A stretch of DNA of 64,000 nt from Diphasiastrum complanatum (GCA_029204225.1 MU832162.1:20031-84030); one strand, 5' to 3'. Shown: positions 1 through 14,640, numbered from the stretch's first letter. Translations and numbers: made by a program. Notes: generated by a model from the letters alone, not told the origin.

Positions 1-420
1 ACTCCCCTATAGTATTGGTGTGATTCGGCACCCCCCTCTACCCAAGCTGGTAAAGCACGTTTTTCTCTCTCTAGGATTTTCTCTTTCTAGAAAGTCATTT
101 TCTCTCTCTAGATTTTATTGATCCCCAGGCTTCCTTTAATCATGCCTAGATCGTGTGAGGTGATTGCACATCGATCTGAGCTCTCTAGACTGCGCTAGAA
201 CCGATCAAAGATTTTCAGCCATAGGAACTTGGCGCCGGCTGGATTCTGGTCACAGTGGCGCCGGGAGCGGCGCCGGCACCGTTGGCTCCGGGAGCAGCAG
301 GGGCGCTGCTGGCACCGGGGACATAGCTGGCGCCGGAAGTAAAGCTTGTAAAGGTAGCTTTACAACACTTCTCCTCCATTAGACTCACTGTTATGGCATA
401 TATCCTCATTATTCGTGTTG
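1..420. other. GC-rich GGCGCC block in AT-rich DNA
   Basis: Positions about 229-340 are sharply GC-rich within AT-rich surroundings and hold four copies of GGCGCCGG (231, 257, 269, 329). Both strands stay open (Gly/Ser/Ala-rich forward, Ala/Pro/Gly-rich reverse), which is what such composition gives by chance. TTGGCGCCGG resembles the start of the TGGCGCCGTTGCC primer-binding site used by some plant Ty3/gypsy elements, but I see no LTR end beside it. No gene is called. Confidence 0.3.
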
Positions 421-1455
421 TGTTAAAAATATTTGTACATAATCACTTGTATTTGCCAAGCTAATTCTCTTGTTTGTGTATTAAATTCAACCAGTCAAAT
501 CTATGCCTTATGTCCAATTTTGTTGTGTACATTTTAAAGTTGAAAAATCTTGGATGTCATGTGGTGATGATGTTGATGTTTTTATTGGCATATGTTGGTT
601 TTATGCATTAGGCCTAAAGTAGCTAATACGATTTGTTATAGTGTCTATTCAGTGCAGGTTGTTATATTGGCTATTGTAGTGCTTAAGGGATCATAAGGGA
701 AATTCTAATGCAGATAGATACTCGATTAAAAACATGGAAATTTTCTAGATCAATGCACACCATCTAAAAGTTTCATTTTCTAGCTCCAAAGGCCACATAT
801 CCTTTAAAAGATGTTGTGCATTTAAAGGCTCCAAAAAAGATTTAAGATAGTTCATTACTATTTGGAGTGATGTTGCACCAAACTAAAATTAGTATACAAT
901 TATCTTTCCTTTTTATAAAATAGTATAGAAGAAGATTAATCACACATTGATTTATTGCCTATATAAGCAATCCAAATAGCATCTTCTTGTAGAATATGTA
1001 CAATGTATAGTAAAAAAAGGTAGGGTCCAACCAAGGAGCAAAAATGTTATGTTTGCTTCATATTATCATGTTTGAAAAAAATGTTGATGTGATCATAAAG
1101 TATGTAGATTGTAAAGAGTTCAAGGATGTATGTGATATCGAAGAAAGATACCATGTGGGCCATGCCATTTTGACCAAACTGCATTTGTTATTGGGTATTG
1201 TCTTGTCATTGCTCAATATTGCAAGCATTTCACCAATTTAGCAAAAGACTAATTTTGTATTCCGTATAGGCTTCAACCTATAAGTTCAAGCTTGTCAATA
1301 CTTATATAACTTCATACATTTATTTAGATCAACTTTCAAATATAGTAGCATTGACCACTTCAATCTCGATGTATATATATGCTTTCATCTTTCAAGGTTG
1401 AAACCCAAAGCTTCCTTTGTATATGTTTAAACGAATGTCTATATGCTTAGACGAC
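421..1455. other. AT-rich DNA, nothing recognised
   Basis: This stretch has no reading frame with family-like composition, no RNA gene and no clear repeat. The open frame at 1044-1241 (65 codons) is short and unlike anything I know. Confidence 0.5.
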
Positions 1456-1686
1456 TTAAGCACGATAATAGTAAAGTCAAATTGTTGAAGGAAATACGTC
1501 AATTGGGCTATTCGAAACTAAGGAGTTCTAATTTAAGCACAATAATAGTAAAGTCAAATTGTTGAAGGAAATACGTCAATTGGGCTATTCAAAACTAAGG
1601 AGTTCTAATTTAAGCACAATAATAGTAAAGTCAAACTGTTGAAGGAAATATGTCAATTGGGCTATTCAAAACTAAGGAGTTCTAAT
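1456..1686. repeat. 77-bp tandem triplicate
   Basis: Three head-to-tail copies of a 77-bp unit start at 1456, 1533 and 1610, each opening with TTAAGCAC and closing with AGGAGTTCTAATT. They differ by only a few substitutions (for example CGATAATAG in copy 1 against CAATAATAG in copies 2 and 3), so the duplication is recent. The unit has no open frame across copies and no dyad symmetry of the CRISPR kind. Confidence 0.95.
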
Positions 1687-2962
<1,276 letters not shown>

Positions 2963-3459
2963 CAATCAGAGTTATCTATAATTAGCGTTATCACGAGGAA
3001 ATGCAAATAGAGGTGAAGCAAAATGAGGTTGTTATTGCGACAATTGAAGTGGAGGAGGACTAGAGTCTAAAATATATACGATCGAAACTTACAATGCTCC
3101 AATTTGACATACCTCAAAGCTATGGTTTTCAAGTAAATGGAAGAATGATACGTTTTTGTATTTAAATAGTCTGTTATGTAATTGTTATCCTGTTATTTAT
3201 TAATATTGATTTATTGATAGACCATTTGCAATGTTAATGCAGATTAGAGCAAGGCAAGAAGATCATATCCCATGCAAAGATTTATTGTCAAGCATAGAAA
3301 TTGTCGAAACAAAATAAAGCTTTGATGAATCAGTAAATCTACAATAATGGTGAGCTTAATTAACTTTCCTTGTGAAATTCTAGATTGCTAACTTTTGGCT
3401 CCTTTTATATTAACCCACATTGTTTATTGAAAAATGTAATTCCATTGTTTTCATGTAGA

Positions 3460-4130
3460 AATTGTAGAGAATTGTCCGCAATTTCTACCGTCATGGCAAA
3501 AATTGCAGAAAAAAATTGCAAAAAACTTCTGCAATTTTTGTCGTCATCACAGAATTTGCGAAAAAAAAAGTGCGAAAAAGATTTTTCGCAATTTTTTGGT
3601 CATGGCCAAAATTGTGAAAAATGTTTTTGCGGCAGAAATTGCAGAAAACATTGAATAAAATTTTTCGCAATTTCTCCTGTCGTGGAAAACATTACAGACA
3701 AAGTTGTGGATACATATTTTCGCAATTTTTGGGCCATGGCAGAATTTGCGAAAAATGTTTCTGTTGCAAAAATTGCAAAAAAAAACTGTAGAAAGTTTTT
3801 CGCAATTTTTTCCATCGTGGTAGAAATTGCAGACAAAATTGTGAAAAAAATTTATTGCAATTTTTAAGCCATGGCAGAAATTGCGAAAAACTTTCCACAG
3901 CTGAAATTGCAAAACAAATTGCAAAAAGTTGTTCGCAATTTCGCTCGTCATGGTAGAAATCGCAGACAAAACTGCGAAAAAAAATTCCACAATTTTTAGA
4001 CATGGCAGAAATTGCAAAAGTTGTTGCAAATTGCGGACAAAATTGTGGAAAATTGCGGAGAAAATTGCGAAAATTTTTCGCAATTTTTGCCATCACAGCA
4101 AGAATTGCATAAAAAAAAATTCTGCAATTT
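3460..4130. repeat. array of GCAATTTTT / AAAAATTGC repeats (CACTA-like subterminal array, left)
   Basis: Degenerate units alternate two related motifs in inverted sense: TTTTTCGCAATTTTT...CATGGCAGAAATTGCG and TTTTTCGCAATTT...GTCGTGGTAGAAATTGC. Units of the first kind lie near 3589, 3716, 3853 and 3984; the second near 3660, 3798, 3930 and 4075. This gives a higher-order period of about 130-140 bp. Dense short repeats in direct and inverted sense beside a transposase gene are the usual architecture of plant CACTA elements. A related array is at 7430-7940. I found no clear CACTA terminus at the outer edge. Confidence 0.75.
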
Positions 4131-4139
4131 TTAATCTAG

Positions 4140-5283
4140 CATCGACCATAGCGTCGATTATCGGAAGCCGAATTGTTGGTAAGTCGCGGTTTCTTTTCAT
4201 TTCAATTTTCGATTTTTGAGCACGAAGAGGAGGATATTTTTGCGCCTAGCGGTGGTGCTGCTCTCTATGGCTCTTGATGCTTGATCCTTCTTATGCTTTT
4301 TTGTCACAGCCAAGCTCTCTACCTTTTCGCCTTAGCCAGGGCTTGGAGAAAAAGTGGAGCATTGGACAAAAAGGTGAGCACCATAGCCAACATTCAAAAG
4401 TTTACTTGTTTTTCTTTGATACATTTGTGTTTATTGTTGTTTTCATCAGAGTTAAAGCTTTTTAAAAGCTTGAGGTAAAGCTATTTAAAAGCTTGTAAAC
4501 CTTTTGAAAGAGAGCATAATAAAGCTTCTCAAAAGGAGTAAAGCTATTTAAAAGGGTGTAAAGCTTGGAGTAGGGCTTGGAGTAAAGTAAGTTTTTTGAA
4601 AACCTTGATGACTCTCTATCCTTTTATCTCTCTCATTGACACTCTTTTGTTTCCCTTTCATTAGAGTTAAAATAGTTTGAGTAAAGCTTGGAGTAAAGCT
4701 TGTTCTCCCTCTCTCTCTTTGTCTCTGAGTCTGTTTCTCTCTCTCATTGACACTCTTTTTTCTCACTTTTATCACAGTATCCTCAATTTGGAATAAAGTT
4801 TCTTGGGGTAAAGCTTTTGAAACAAAGTTTTTGGAGACAAGGTGAGCATTGTTTATTGTGAATCTTGTTTTTTTGTTTTGTTGAAATATTGTTGTTTTGT
4901 TTTGTTAAAATCTTGTTGATTTGTTTGTGAGTATTTTCTTTCAATTGAAACTTTCTAAAATAATGTGAAGATCATATGCTACAGCTTGATAAAGATAAAT
5001 GTTTTAAAATCATGAAAACAAGTAAGATAGTTGAAAAGGGCTTTAGCGTTTAGAGTTTAGATTAAAGGATTTATAGAAAGGGTATACATGAGGACATGAT
5101 ATAAGAGATTTAGGGTAAAATATTTAAATTAAAGATTTAGAAACAATGGATCAAAGGTAAGGATTATCAGAGAGAAATTGAATAAAAAGAGGATAAAGTT
5201 TATGTTTAGGTTTGTGGTTATAGTTAATTTTACGTTTTATGTTTATCATTGTTATCTTAATGTAGTTCATTTTTTATATGCAG
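4140..5283 (+). other. leader/intron of the CACTA-like gene with AAAGCTT-rich repeats
   Basis: Positions 4440-4830 contain many AAAGCTT words (GTAAAGCTATTTAAAAG, GGAGTAAAGCTTG) and a duplicated phrase CTCTCTCATTGACACTCTTTT at about 4630 and 4738. The rest is AT-rich. A TTTTTTATATGCAG acceptor at 5283 leads directly into an ATG, so the stretch reads as 5' UTR and intron of the gene that follows. Confidence 0.4.
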
Positions 5284-6968
<1,685 letters not shown>

Positions 6969-7173
6969 ATGAAGATGATGAAAAGTTTATCCTAGGTTAG
7001 TTCACTTTCTCATTTCTTCTTTCTCTCTCTCCATCTCTTTCTATTGAAACTTGGTACGGTCCTAGCTATCTACATAAAGAGAGGGAGAGGGAGAGAGACA
7101 AAGAGAGAGAAAGAGAGAATGAGAATGAGAGAGAGAATGAGATATATTCCTTATTTCAGTTTTGATCATGCAT

Positions 7174-7395
7174 CATGTTGCTATAGAGGAGGATCCAATG
7201 CTACAACAGTTGGGTTCAGCTCAGCCGTTATCTATAGTTAAAGAGATTTAACCCTCATTAGAGAGATAGAGATAAGTTTTCTTACAATTTCATAATCTTT
7301 TTCATATGTCATGTAGCGTGCAACTATAGAGAAGGATCCGACGCCACGACAATCATGTTTAGCTCAACCGTTATCTGAGGTAAAGAACTTGCTAT
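7174..7395 (+). repeat. duplicated short coding segment after the CACTA-like gene
   Basis: Two segments about 140 bp apart read the same peptide pattern: VAIEEDPMLQQLGSAQPLS at 7177 and ATIEKDPTPRQSCLAQPLS at about 7321. Each follows a pyrimidine-rich stretch, so they look like a duplicated small exon of the element. The similarity at protein level despite DNA divergence suggests that the copies were once both translated. Confidence 0.5.
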
Positions 7396-7429
7396 TGAGG
7401 TTTAGGGTTTAGGGTTGGTGATATTTTTT

Positions 7430-7940
7430 GCAATTTTAGCCAACAAGTTGCAGGTATTTATTCGCAATTTTTTTGGCAAAAATTGTCAAAACAATTGCGG
7501 AAATTCATTTCCGCAAATTTTTTCAAAATAGTGTATAAAAAATGCGAAAAATAAATGCGCAATTTATATTCTATGGCGAATTTATTTTTCGCAAATTTTT
7601 GACACTATTTTGAAAAAAATTACAAAAATGAATTTCCATAATTTTTTTCGCAATTTTTTCACAAAAATTTGCGGAAAAATATCCGCAATTTTTGCCACAA
7701 CAATTGCAAAAATTTTCGCAATTTTTTTGACAATTTTTGCCCAAAAAATCTGGCAAAAACAAATTGCGAAAACAAATTGTGGAAATAAATCCGCAATTAT
7801 TATGCCAAAAAATTGCAGGTGGGTTTTCGCAATTTTTTTATTGTTAATCTAGCCATAAAAATTACGAAAAATTAGCCAAAAAAATTGTGGATCCGAAATT
7901 GCGCATTTGCCAAAAAAATTGCGGAAACCGTTTCCGCAAT
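7430..7940. repeat. array of GCAATTTTT / AAAAATTGC repeats (CACTA-like subterminal array, right)
   Basis: Repeated CGCAATTTTTTTGGCAAAAATTG and AAATTGCGGAAA words in both orientations, related to the array at 3460-4130 but with a different spacer (GCCAAAAAAATTGCGG in place of CATGGCAGAAATTGCG). The two ends being related but not identical is usual for CACTA subterminal regions. Confidence 0.7.
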
Positions 7941-7960
7941 TTTTTTTCTCAATTTTTGCC

Positions 7961-8385
7961 ACCTTTACAACTCATAAACATTTTTTCATAATCAAATTAG
8001 ACCTACATTTAGAAGATAAGAAAGTAACTTTAGATGGACTTATTTAGGTGACCTTATTATGTTTTAAATATAGATTTATTTTTATTATGAAAAAATGTTC
8101 ATTAAGTTGTAAAAGTTAGTATATCGTCATGCTACCTTCAAAATTTTCAAAAGAAAAATATTTAAAGATTTACCTGATTTGGCTAGCATGCCAACGTGCT
8201 ATCCACATTGGCTCCAAAAAAACTTAATTTTTAAAAAAAAACTTTAAAAAAAATTGTATGCTAACATGCGGACATGCTAACTTTTACAACTTCATGAACA
8301 TGTTTTAATAATACAAATAAACCTACATTTAGAGGATAACAAAGTGTATTTTGATGGACCTACTTGAAATTTGATGGCTAGTAAG
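7961..8385. repeat. direct plus inverted repeat around TTTACAACTCATAAACAT
   Basis: The phrase TTTACAACT(T)CAT(A/G)AACAT followed by AATAA(A/T)CCTACATTTAGA occurs at 7967 and again in the same sense at 8286. A reverse-complement copy lies between them at 8085-8130 (ATGTTCATTAAGTTGTAAAA). Copies differ by 10-15%. This could be the end of a foldback or Helitron-type element next to the CACTA-like element. I cannot place its limits. Confidence 0.6.
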
Positions 8386-8734
8386 ATTTTCAACTATGTA
8401 CTGAACCACAATCCTTATATATAAAAAATCATATAATGGCATAAAAATGGTAGCACACCATGTCCTACCTTTTTGTTAAATCATGGGCAAAGAAAAATTT
8501 GCTCGCAAAATGCCAAGGCCCTAGGGAAGGTGTTTGCAAGGGGATTGTAAGATTGGATATGCATGAATCTAGTGCATTAATCGACAATAGAAAATTAGCA
8601 ACAATGCATTTTCTTACAAAGTTTCGTGGTGCCAAGCAAGCAACTCTTTCAAGATCTTACAATAGGAAAAAAATTATAGGAACGATTCATCTAAAAATAA
8701 GTAAACAAGGTTGCTACATTCATACATCACTCTT

Positions 8735-8876
8735 AAGGACACGTTAATTTGAAATTGAAATTATTGTTCGAAATTTATTTATTAAAATCATTATTGTGCA
8801 AAGTTAAGGACATGTTGATTTGGAATTGGAAGTATTGTTTGAAATTTATTTATTGAAATTCATTATTTGTCCAAAG
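8735..8876. repeat. 71-bp tandem duplication
   Basis: Two adjacent copies start AAGGACACGTTAATTTG (8735) and AAGGACATGTTGATTTG (8806) and end near TTGTGCAAAGTT and TTGTCCAAAGTT. About ten differences mark it as older than the 77-bp array. Confidence 0.85.
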
Positions 8877-10410
8877 TTGCAACTACCATCAGCAAAAGCT
8901 ATAATTACTCATAACAAAATACTATGCATTGTTTAGCAATGTGTCCACAAACAGGGCCATGCTTGCTTTGTACTTCTTCGTAAGCATTAATGGACATGCA
9001 AACCTGTAGGGATCCTAGCCATAGCCCAAATTTTGCACGTGAAGGGTCCATACTTCATAGTAGTCTAATGCTCTAGTTTCAACATCTTCACCCATCAAAT
9101 GTATGCCCATCTATAGAGAGCCATATGAAGATTTAAGGTATCTCTTATCATAAGAGGAAAATGGATATCATAACAATGCTTTTTGGGATTATCAACCCAT
9201 GAGTTCACAGAATTGAACTTGGGTGGGCAACCCATCTCAAGCACAACCAACTCACTAGTCACTACGTGCGGGAACATGATAACAATGATCTATGTGCTTA
9301 TTTAAAAAAGATGGGGAGGACATTTATGTTACAGCTCATAAACTCGATGGCACAGCATGTATCCAGTAGCCTATCAAATATCTTCTCTTGATAACCTTTT
9401 GTTTCTGGATTAGGCAATTGAATAGGCTGCTCTGGAATGAATCTCATAAATTATGGATTCGAAATAGCTTTCTTTCAACTTTATCTTCACAGGTCACTTC
9501 CTCCCTGGTATGTTTTCCTTGAAGGTTCATTCAGAAGGGTGGTCATTCAGTGAAGAGAGCACTACAACCTCAAAAATGTGAAATCACAGGCCGGGTGTAA
9601 GAATACAACTGCCAGTCCGATCAACTGCAAGATGCACAAACAGAAAATGGGATTTGAAAAGCAAAAAAACTACCCATTAAGATATCAACATAGTTCGGCC
9701 AGGGAGTGAGAACGTATTAACAATCAGACAGGCAATAAAACACTGGACACACTTATGTTCGCTACGAATATGCTACGGCAGAAAGGCATTTGAAGGGCAT
9801 GGAGAGTTATGCTTACCAAGGAGCTTTGTTTACTGACAAACTTGTTTCAAATGCTATGATAAAAATCCAGAAACCTTTATTTTTTGAGAAAAAGAGGTGA
9901 TGACAATAGAACCACCAAACTATGGTAATGTACAACTTTTAGCCAATGCTTGTAGCATTAGCAATATAGGATGTGACTGTCACTTATGTCCTACAAAATT
10001 CAACAGAAATAGTGTTCCAATTTTGATAATCAAACCTCCAAGAGATCAAGAATGCTAATGTTTAGACCCAAGTGTTTTGCATAATACATTGCAAAAGGTT
10101 GTGTTAATTAGATGATGACAGTATGACTGAGATTCTTCAAGGGGTAATTAATAACAATAGCAAATATTCACATTTGACTCGAGGACCTAAGAGCCTTTAA
10201 TCTGTATAACAGAGGCATTGTTAAGTAACCACTGGCATGCAAGTCAGTGATGCAATGCACAACAACAAATTCTGCAAGTTTTAACAAATTCTGCAAGTTT
10301 TGGAAGTCGTGAAAATTTAAACTTTCCCCTGGAGTAGAAAGTTGCTTTGCAATGGCATATCATATATACTTTATACGTAGTAAATGTCCAGGAGTTGATG
10401 GATTCGACGG
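8877..10410. other. 3' flank of the DnaJ-like gene; no gene recognised
   Basis: The minus strand has a 60-codon frame at 9095-9277 and a 49-codon frame at about 9300-9450 (it includes EQPIQLPNPETKGYQEKIF). Neither belongs to a family I know. A minus-strand AATAAA-type word (TTTATT at about 9879) lies some 530 bp beyond the last DnaJ-like exon and could serve as its polyadenylation signal, but such words are frequent in AT-rich DNA. Confidence 0.3.
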
Positions 10411-10539
10411 TTACTTTACTGAGTTTCTAGAAGCCCCTGGAGGTGGTTGTGGTACAGGCATCCCTTAAAATGTTCCTGATGTATGGTGAGGAACAGAATC
10501 TGTTCTAGTAGCTGTTCGTGAAGTGCTTGTATGAGAACC
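10411..10539 (-). CDS. DnaJ-X gene, candidate last exon with PPPGA tail, one in-frame TAA
   Basis: After GACATAAACAG the frame reads GSHTSTSRTATRTDSVPHHT, then SGTF, TAA (10465-10467), then GMPVPQPPPGASRNSVK and TAA. The P.P.PPPGA.R pattern near the end recalls the C-terminus of plant DnaJ10-like proteins, so I think this was the ancestral last exon. The internal TAA shortens the tail by 18 residues if the exon is used. It starts in the same phase and with the same GGTTCT as the exon at 27169-27315. Confidence 0.55.
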
Positions 10540-12399
10540 CTGTTTATGTCAACCATAAAAAGATTAAGCTGAGACACTGAAGAGCAAAAACAAAGACTCC
10601 ATTTTACAGGAATATCTCAACAGATCGAATCAAGAAAAACATATAACATTTTGGAGACTTTTTACTAAAACCAACCCTCAACATCATTAAATAGAATTAT
10701 GCAGATCCTTCACATCCTGTGACTACAAATAGAGAAAGACTATGTGCAGATAATAAAATACTAGCTATGCGTCAAGGCTTGAGCAACCATTGACATGCAA
10801 GTACGGGACATATTAGTACTCTAGCTTTCTTGGGGCCTTACTGACTTATTTAAAATCCCAAAAGACTAGTTATTCACATTGGGTCCATTATTATGTCATT
10901 TGGTCCTACCCTAATTGACTTTTGAAAAGACTAAGTAGAATGCCTCCAAAACTATTTATGAAGGCCTATAGACTCCTGCCACCAGGGACCAAATTACCAT
11001 TGTAAATAAATCAAAAAAATGTTAATACAGTAATTTATTTATAGGGAAGCTCTAATAATTAATTCGTAAAGGAGATTGACTAGGCAAACCAACTACCTAC
11101 AGTAAATATTTGAGGCTATTTGTTGGACGAAGTACAATGTACATCCCAACGACCTGTGTCTTGTAGAAGGAATCAGTTTCAACAAAGGAGATTAGTTACA
11201 GGACGGGAAGGTTAGTTAAGAGACTAGGAGATAATCCTTCTTGTAAAGTTTTTACTGTTTCTTTTGGTACTAATGAAACGGTAGCTAGAAAACATGATCA
11301 GGGTGGTAGGTGTGCAGGCAGAGGGCATGTGCCTTGTAGCACTCTCTGTCTTCTCTAGAGCACTCCCTCAACCCTAGGTGTTGTTGGTTGCAAGAAAGCC
11401 TCCTAAGTCTCTGTCTCCACCCTTATTCTTCTGTCTTCCTGTGGCTTGTTTCATATATGCGCTGGCTGATCTTGAAAAAACAGTTGCTTGCTGCTGGCGT
11501 TAATTGTGAGCTGTGGGTGGAGGAAATGCTCACAGGCAGTTGCCTCAGCTGCCTGGCTTAGGATCAGATAGTGATTGGCTGAGACAGCCACAACCTAGGG
11601 GTTGATAGCAAGCAGGTAGTGGCTGGCCACAAGGGAAGAAGGGAAGAAGGGAAGAAAGGTGACATGTGGTTAAGTTTTTTATTTTTATTTTTATTTGGTT
11701 TTCAAAAACCCTACATCCTTATTGGGTCTCTTTGGGTATTATGACCTGACTCTATGCTAGTTAGCCAATAGCTGCATGTTTTGCACATTGTGTTTCAAAC
11801 ATTGATTAGACCATTGAAATGCATAAACATACAATACTTATATTCAAGAAAATCACATTTTTATCGAATTGTACTAAGTATTTTTTGCATTTGTCTAATA
11901 AGAAACTGCAAATAGGCATTCTTCTAGGAATGTGCACGTGACACTGCCAAATTGCAAAATCTGTTAAATGATTCCAATCTCTTTTTGCTTCCTGTGATCA
12001 TGAAACTATAGAGGAAGTTTTTGAGTGTAACCCATCTCAAAACAACTGGAAATTCACAAATATATTCCAAATAGAGAAATAGCTTCAAGGGTTTTCAATT
12101 TTTTAATTTTTAGATATCCATATGGGGTCTAGGCCAATGCTTCAAACATTCCACAAAATACCCTATCTTGACTAATGACATTCACAATTGTCAACCGGAT
12201 CCAATCAGTATCAGAATTTCCCTTTGAAATTGCCTAGGTCTCATATTACATGTTCTTTCTCCAAGAAGATCCTCAACTTTATACTCTAACCATCCAGAGA
12301 TCAAACTGTCCATTTGGAATGCCTTATAATACATATAGGACCATCTCCTTACAACCATATCCTAGAGAAATCGTCTCTTAGATCTACTATAGCCAGTAT
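10540..12399. other. intron sequence, no recognised element
   Basis: AT-rich, no coherent coding frame. A (GGGAAGAA)3 short tandem lies at about 11632-11659. I see no LTR ends or primer-binding site here. Confidence 0.45.
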
Positions 12400-12836
12400 T
12401 ATGCAATGTTTAATCGAAATGTGTTTCGAACAGAGAAACACGTTTGAAACGTCTTGTTCGAAATGAACCCGTTTCGAAACGCGTTTCTTTCGTTGAAATG
12501 GCAAGTGAAAAAACCCAAATTCCAAGGTTCGAATACTAGGTATCTTACTTTCATTAATCATGTACCTGCTATCGTGTTTCAAAACAATTTCTCTCTCAGA
12601 GCTCCCCAAGTTTTAATTTATGACTTATCAGTGATCACAAATTACAATACTAAAGCCACTAAGTTGGAGATAGAAAATGAAATTGGATGTCTCTACTTAG
12701 TACAAGTCTTTCTATGGCATGTATACCAAAAATCCATAAAAACACATTTTAAAAAAAAAAGGACCTAAAAACTTTCTATTTCGAAGCTGGACCTCCCATT
12801 TCAAACGTGTTTTGAAACAATGTATGAAACGGGACC
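12400..12836. repeat. GAAACG/CGTTTC palindromic words, one member of a dispersed set
   Basis: Positions 12405-12495 hold repeated GTTTCGAA, CGTTTGAAACG and CGTTTCGAAACGCGTTTC words, and 12775-12835 hold TTTCAAACGTGTTTTGAAAC and GTATGAAACGGGACC. Similar clusters occur at 29825-29890, 31205-31262 and 46530-46605, each next to a poly(A) or poly(T) run. They may be the edges of a short element family. Confidence 0.45.
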
Positions 12837-13450
12837 CTAAAACATTGCTCTCTTTTCATAATAGTCAACCCCGAGCTCCTCTCCACCGTTTGAGCCCTCA
12901 TCATCTCCCTCCTCAGCCCTACCCCTCTGCCGCCGTAAAGCCCGTGCGTCAGCATGTGCCTGTCTGTAGAACTCTCTATGGATCTCATCATCCATCTCCT
13001 CCTGCGTGGGTGGTGCCCGAGGAGCAGCAGCTACCGAATCCACCAAGCAAGTGTCAGGGTTCACCTGCAACCAAAAACAATACATTGTTGTCAGGCAGGT
13101 ATTTTGCAATTCACTGCATATTTCGAAAGCAATTCAATTCGTCAAAGCATAGCATGAAACAAGGGGTAATGATGTGACTCGCCTCGAGCATCTAGCCCTC
13201 TCCTCGCGTGTGTCTCAACATACGACCGTTGGTGTTCACAAACACCAACCGCCTACACTACTTGATGGATAACCTATTCCTCTTCTGCGTGTGATACAAG
13301 GCCCAAGTGCTTCAATTCTGCTCGCAAGCTCCTACTGAACAGTCCTGTGCAAGGACTCTCTCGGCCAATCGTCGCAGGTCACCTGTGTTGCGCCCGTGGA
13401 TGCACCACCATGTAACGGGCCTCAGCTGATCCTCCCTCCACCGACTCTAC
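12837..13450 (-). pseudogene. hAT transposase C-terminal fragment
   Basis: On the minus strand 13450-13185 reads GRNTGDLRRLAERVLAQDCS, a Cys-Glu-Gln-Asn block followed by STWALYHTQKRNRLS, and LVFVNTNGRMLRHTRGEG. This is the hAT dimerisation pattern (LA..VL.Q..S...CERNWS.F..IH.KKRNRL....LV.V..N.R). A TTTTGGTTGCAG acceptor at 13065 then leads to the exon 12837-13064 (VNPDTCLVDSVAAAPR, an acidic EEGDDEG tail, stop). W in the ERNWS motif is replaced by a stop (N-TGA-STW). The catalytic DDE core is missing. Confidence 0.7.
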
Positions 13451-13589
13451 TCTCCATCGAAAGGAAACTGGAAGCGCTCAAATGTGAGTAGCATGCTCAT
13501 CCTGTTGATCTAGACAGAGATAGGTTGTCATGAATCTTCGTATAGGCATGCCACCCCACTAGAACCTCTACCCCCCACAAATGGTAATT

Positions 13590-14640
13590 ACAAATCCCTA
13601 GTGTTACCTTTCAGGTCGACGAACGCACCTGCAACACTCCAGCAATTGATGAACAATTTATTTTATCCATGCATGGGGAAGTTTGTGGTGGTATTCTTAG
13701 ATGATATGCTTATCTACAGTAAAACCCTTAAAGAGCATGTGAATCATATTAAGACTGTCTTGTGGATTCTCAGGCAAGAAAAACTTTATGTGAAGGAATC
13801 CAATTGTGAGTTCTTTAAGCATGGTCATAAGATCACTCCTTTCAGGCTAAAGATAGACAAAGATAAAATTAAGCCAATTATAGAGTGGCCAATTCAAATA
13901 GTCAAACAAGTAAAATCTTTTCTAGGATCTAATGTTGTTTTTTTTAAGATTTATTGAGGAACATGCAAGGTTGTGGCACCTCTTAATAACTTGGCGAAGG
14001 GTAGAGTTAACAATAAGAAGAAAAGAGGTCAACCTCGTGCGCCTAGTGTATGGAAGGAGGAATTAAATTAATGTTTTTAGAAACTTAAAAGCTTGATTAT
14101 TTCCAGCCATGTTATAGATTGCAGATCTAGAACAACAATCTATCCATTTGATTCAAGATGAATAATAAAAAGAACTAATCAGACTATGCAAGATATGTTG
14201 GGAACATATGTATCTCATAGGCAATCTCATTGGGAAGATTTCCTCCCTTTGATAGATTTTTAATGGTAGAGAACATTCTGATACAAGTTATAATTCGTGT
14301 ATGCTTATGTACAGTTAACAACCTAAATTTCCAGTTGCTAGAGACGAAATCTATTAAGATGTAGAAAGTTGTAGGTTTCTTAAATGATTTGTTGCAAATA
14401 GCTTGTGAGAGTATTCATAGTGCTCAAGATAGGGCTAAACATTAGATTTTAAGATACACGACTGGGCTTATCTTAGAATTCCAATAGATTCTTAGGCTAT
14501 GCGTATGGGAAAGAATTATAAATGGTCTACAAGAAGGTATTGTGGACCATTTTCGATTATAAAGAATATCTATTCTTTAGTTTATGGACTCAATCTTTAG
14601 GTTAAAACCATGGCTCACACCCGGTATTGCTACCTGATGA
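13590..14640 (+). pseudogene. Ty3/gypsy pol relic: RT then integrase C-terminal part
   Basis: 13601-13957 encodes an RT segment with MLPFRSTNAPATLQQLMNNL and the catalytic VVVFLDDMLIYSK, then a broken RNase H-proximal part (PLNNLAKG). About 14178-14275 reads TNQTMQDMLGTYVSHRQSHW followed by EDFLPLIDF, the integrase DDE tail of gypsy elements, and 14505-14600 has YCGPFSIIKNIYS, the region before the chromodomain or terminus. Many stops and an internal deletion between RT and integrase mark an old fragment. Confidence 0.75.

Noticed and set aside
3547-4096. Long Phe/Asn/Lys-rich minus-strand frames of 134 and 178 codons
   Set aside because: They run through the AAATTGCG/CGCAATTT repeat array and consist of its translation (NFL, QFL, KNCRN); no family resemblance.
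9300-9450. Minus-strand frame containing EQPIQLPNPETKGYQEKIF
   Set aside because: Reads like protein but is 49 codons long, without a recognised domain or a supported link to the neighbouring exon at 10411.
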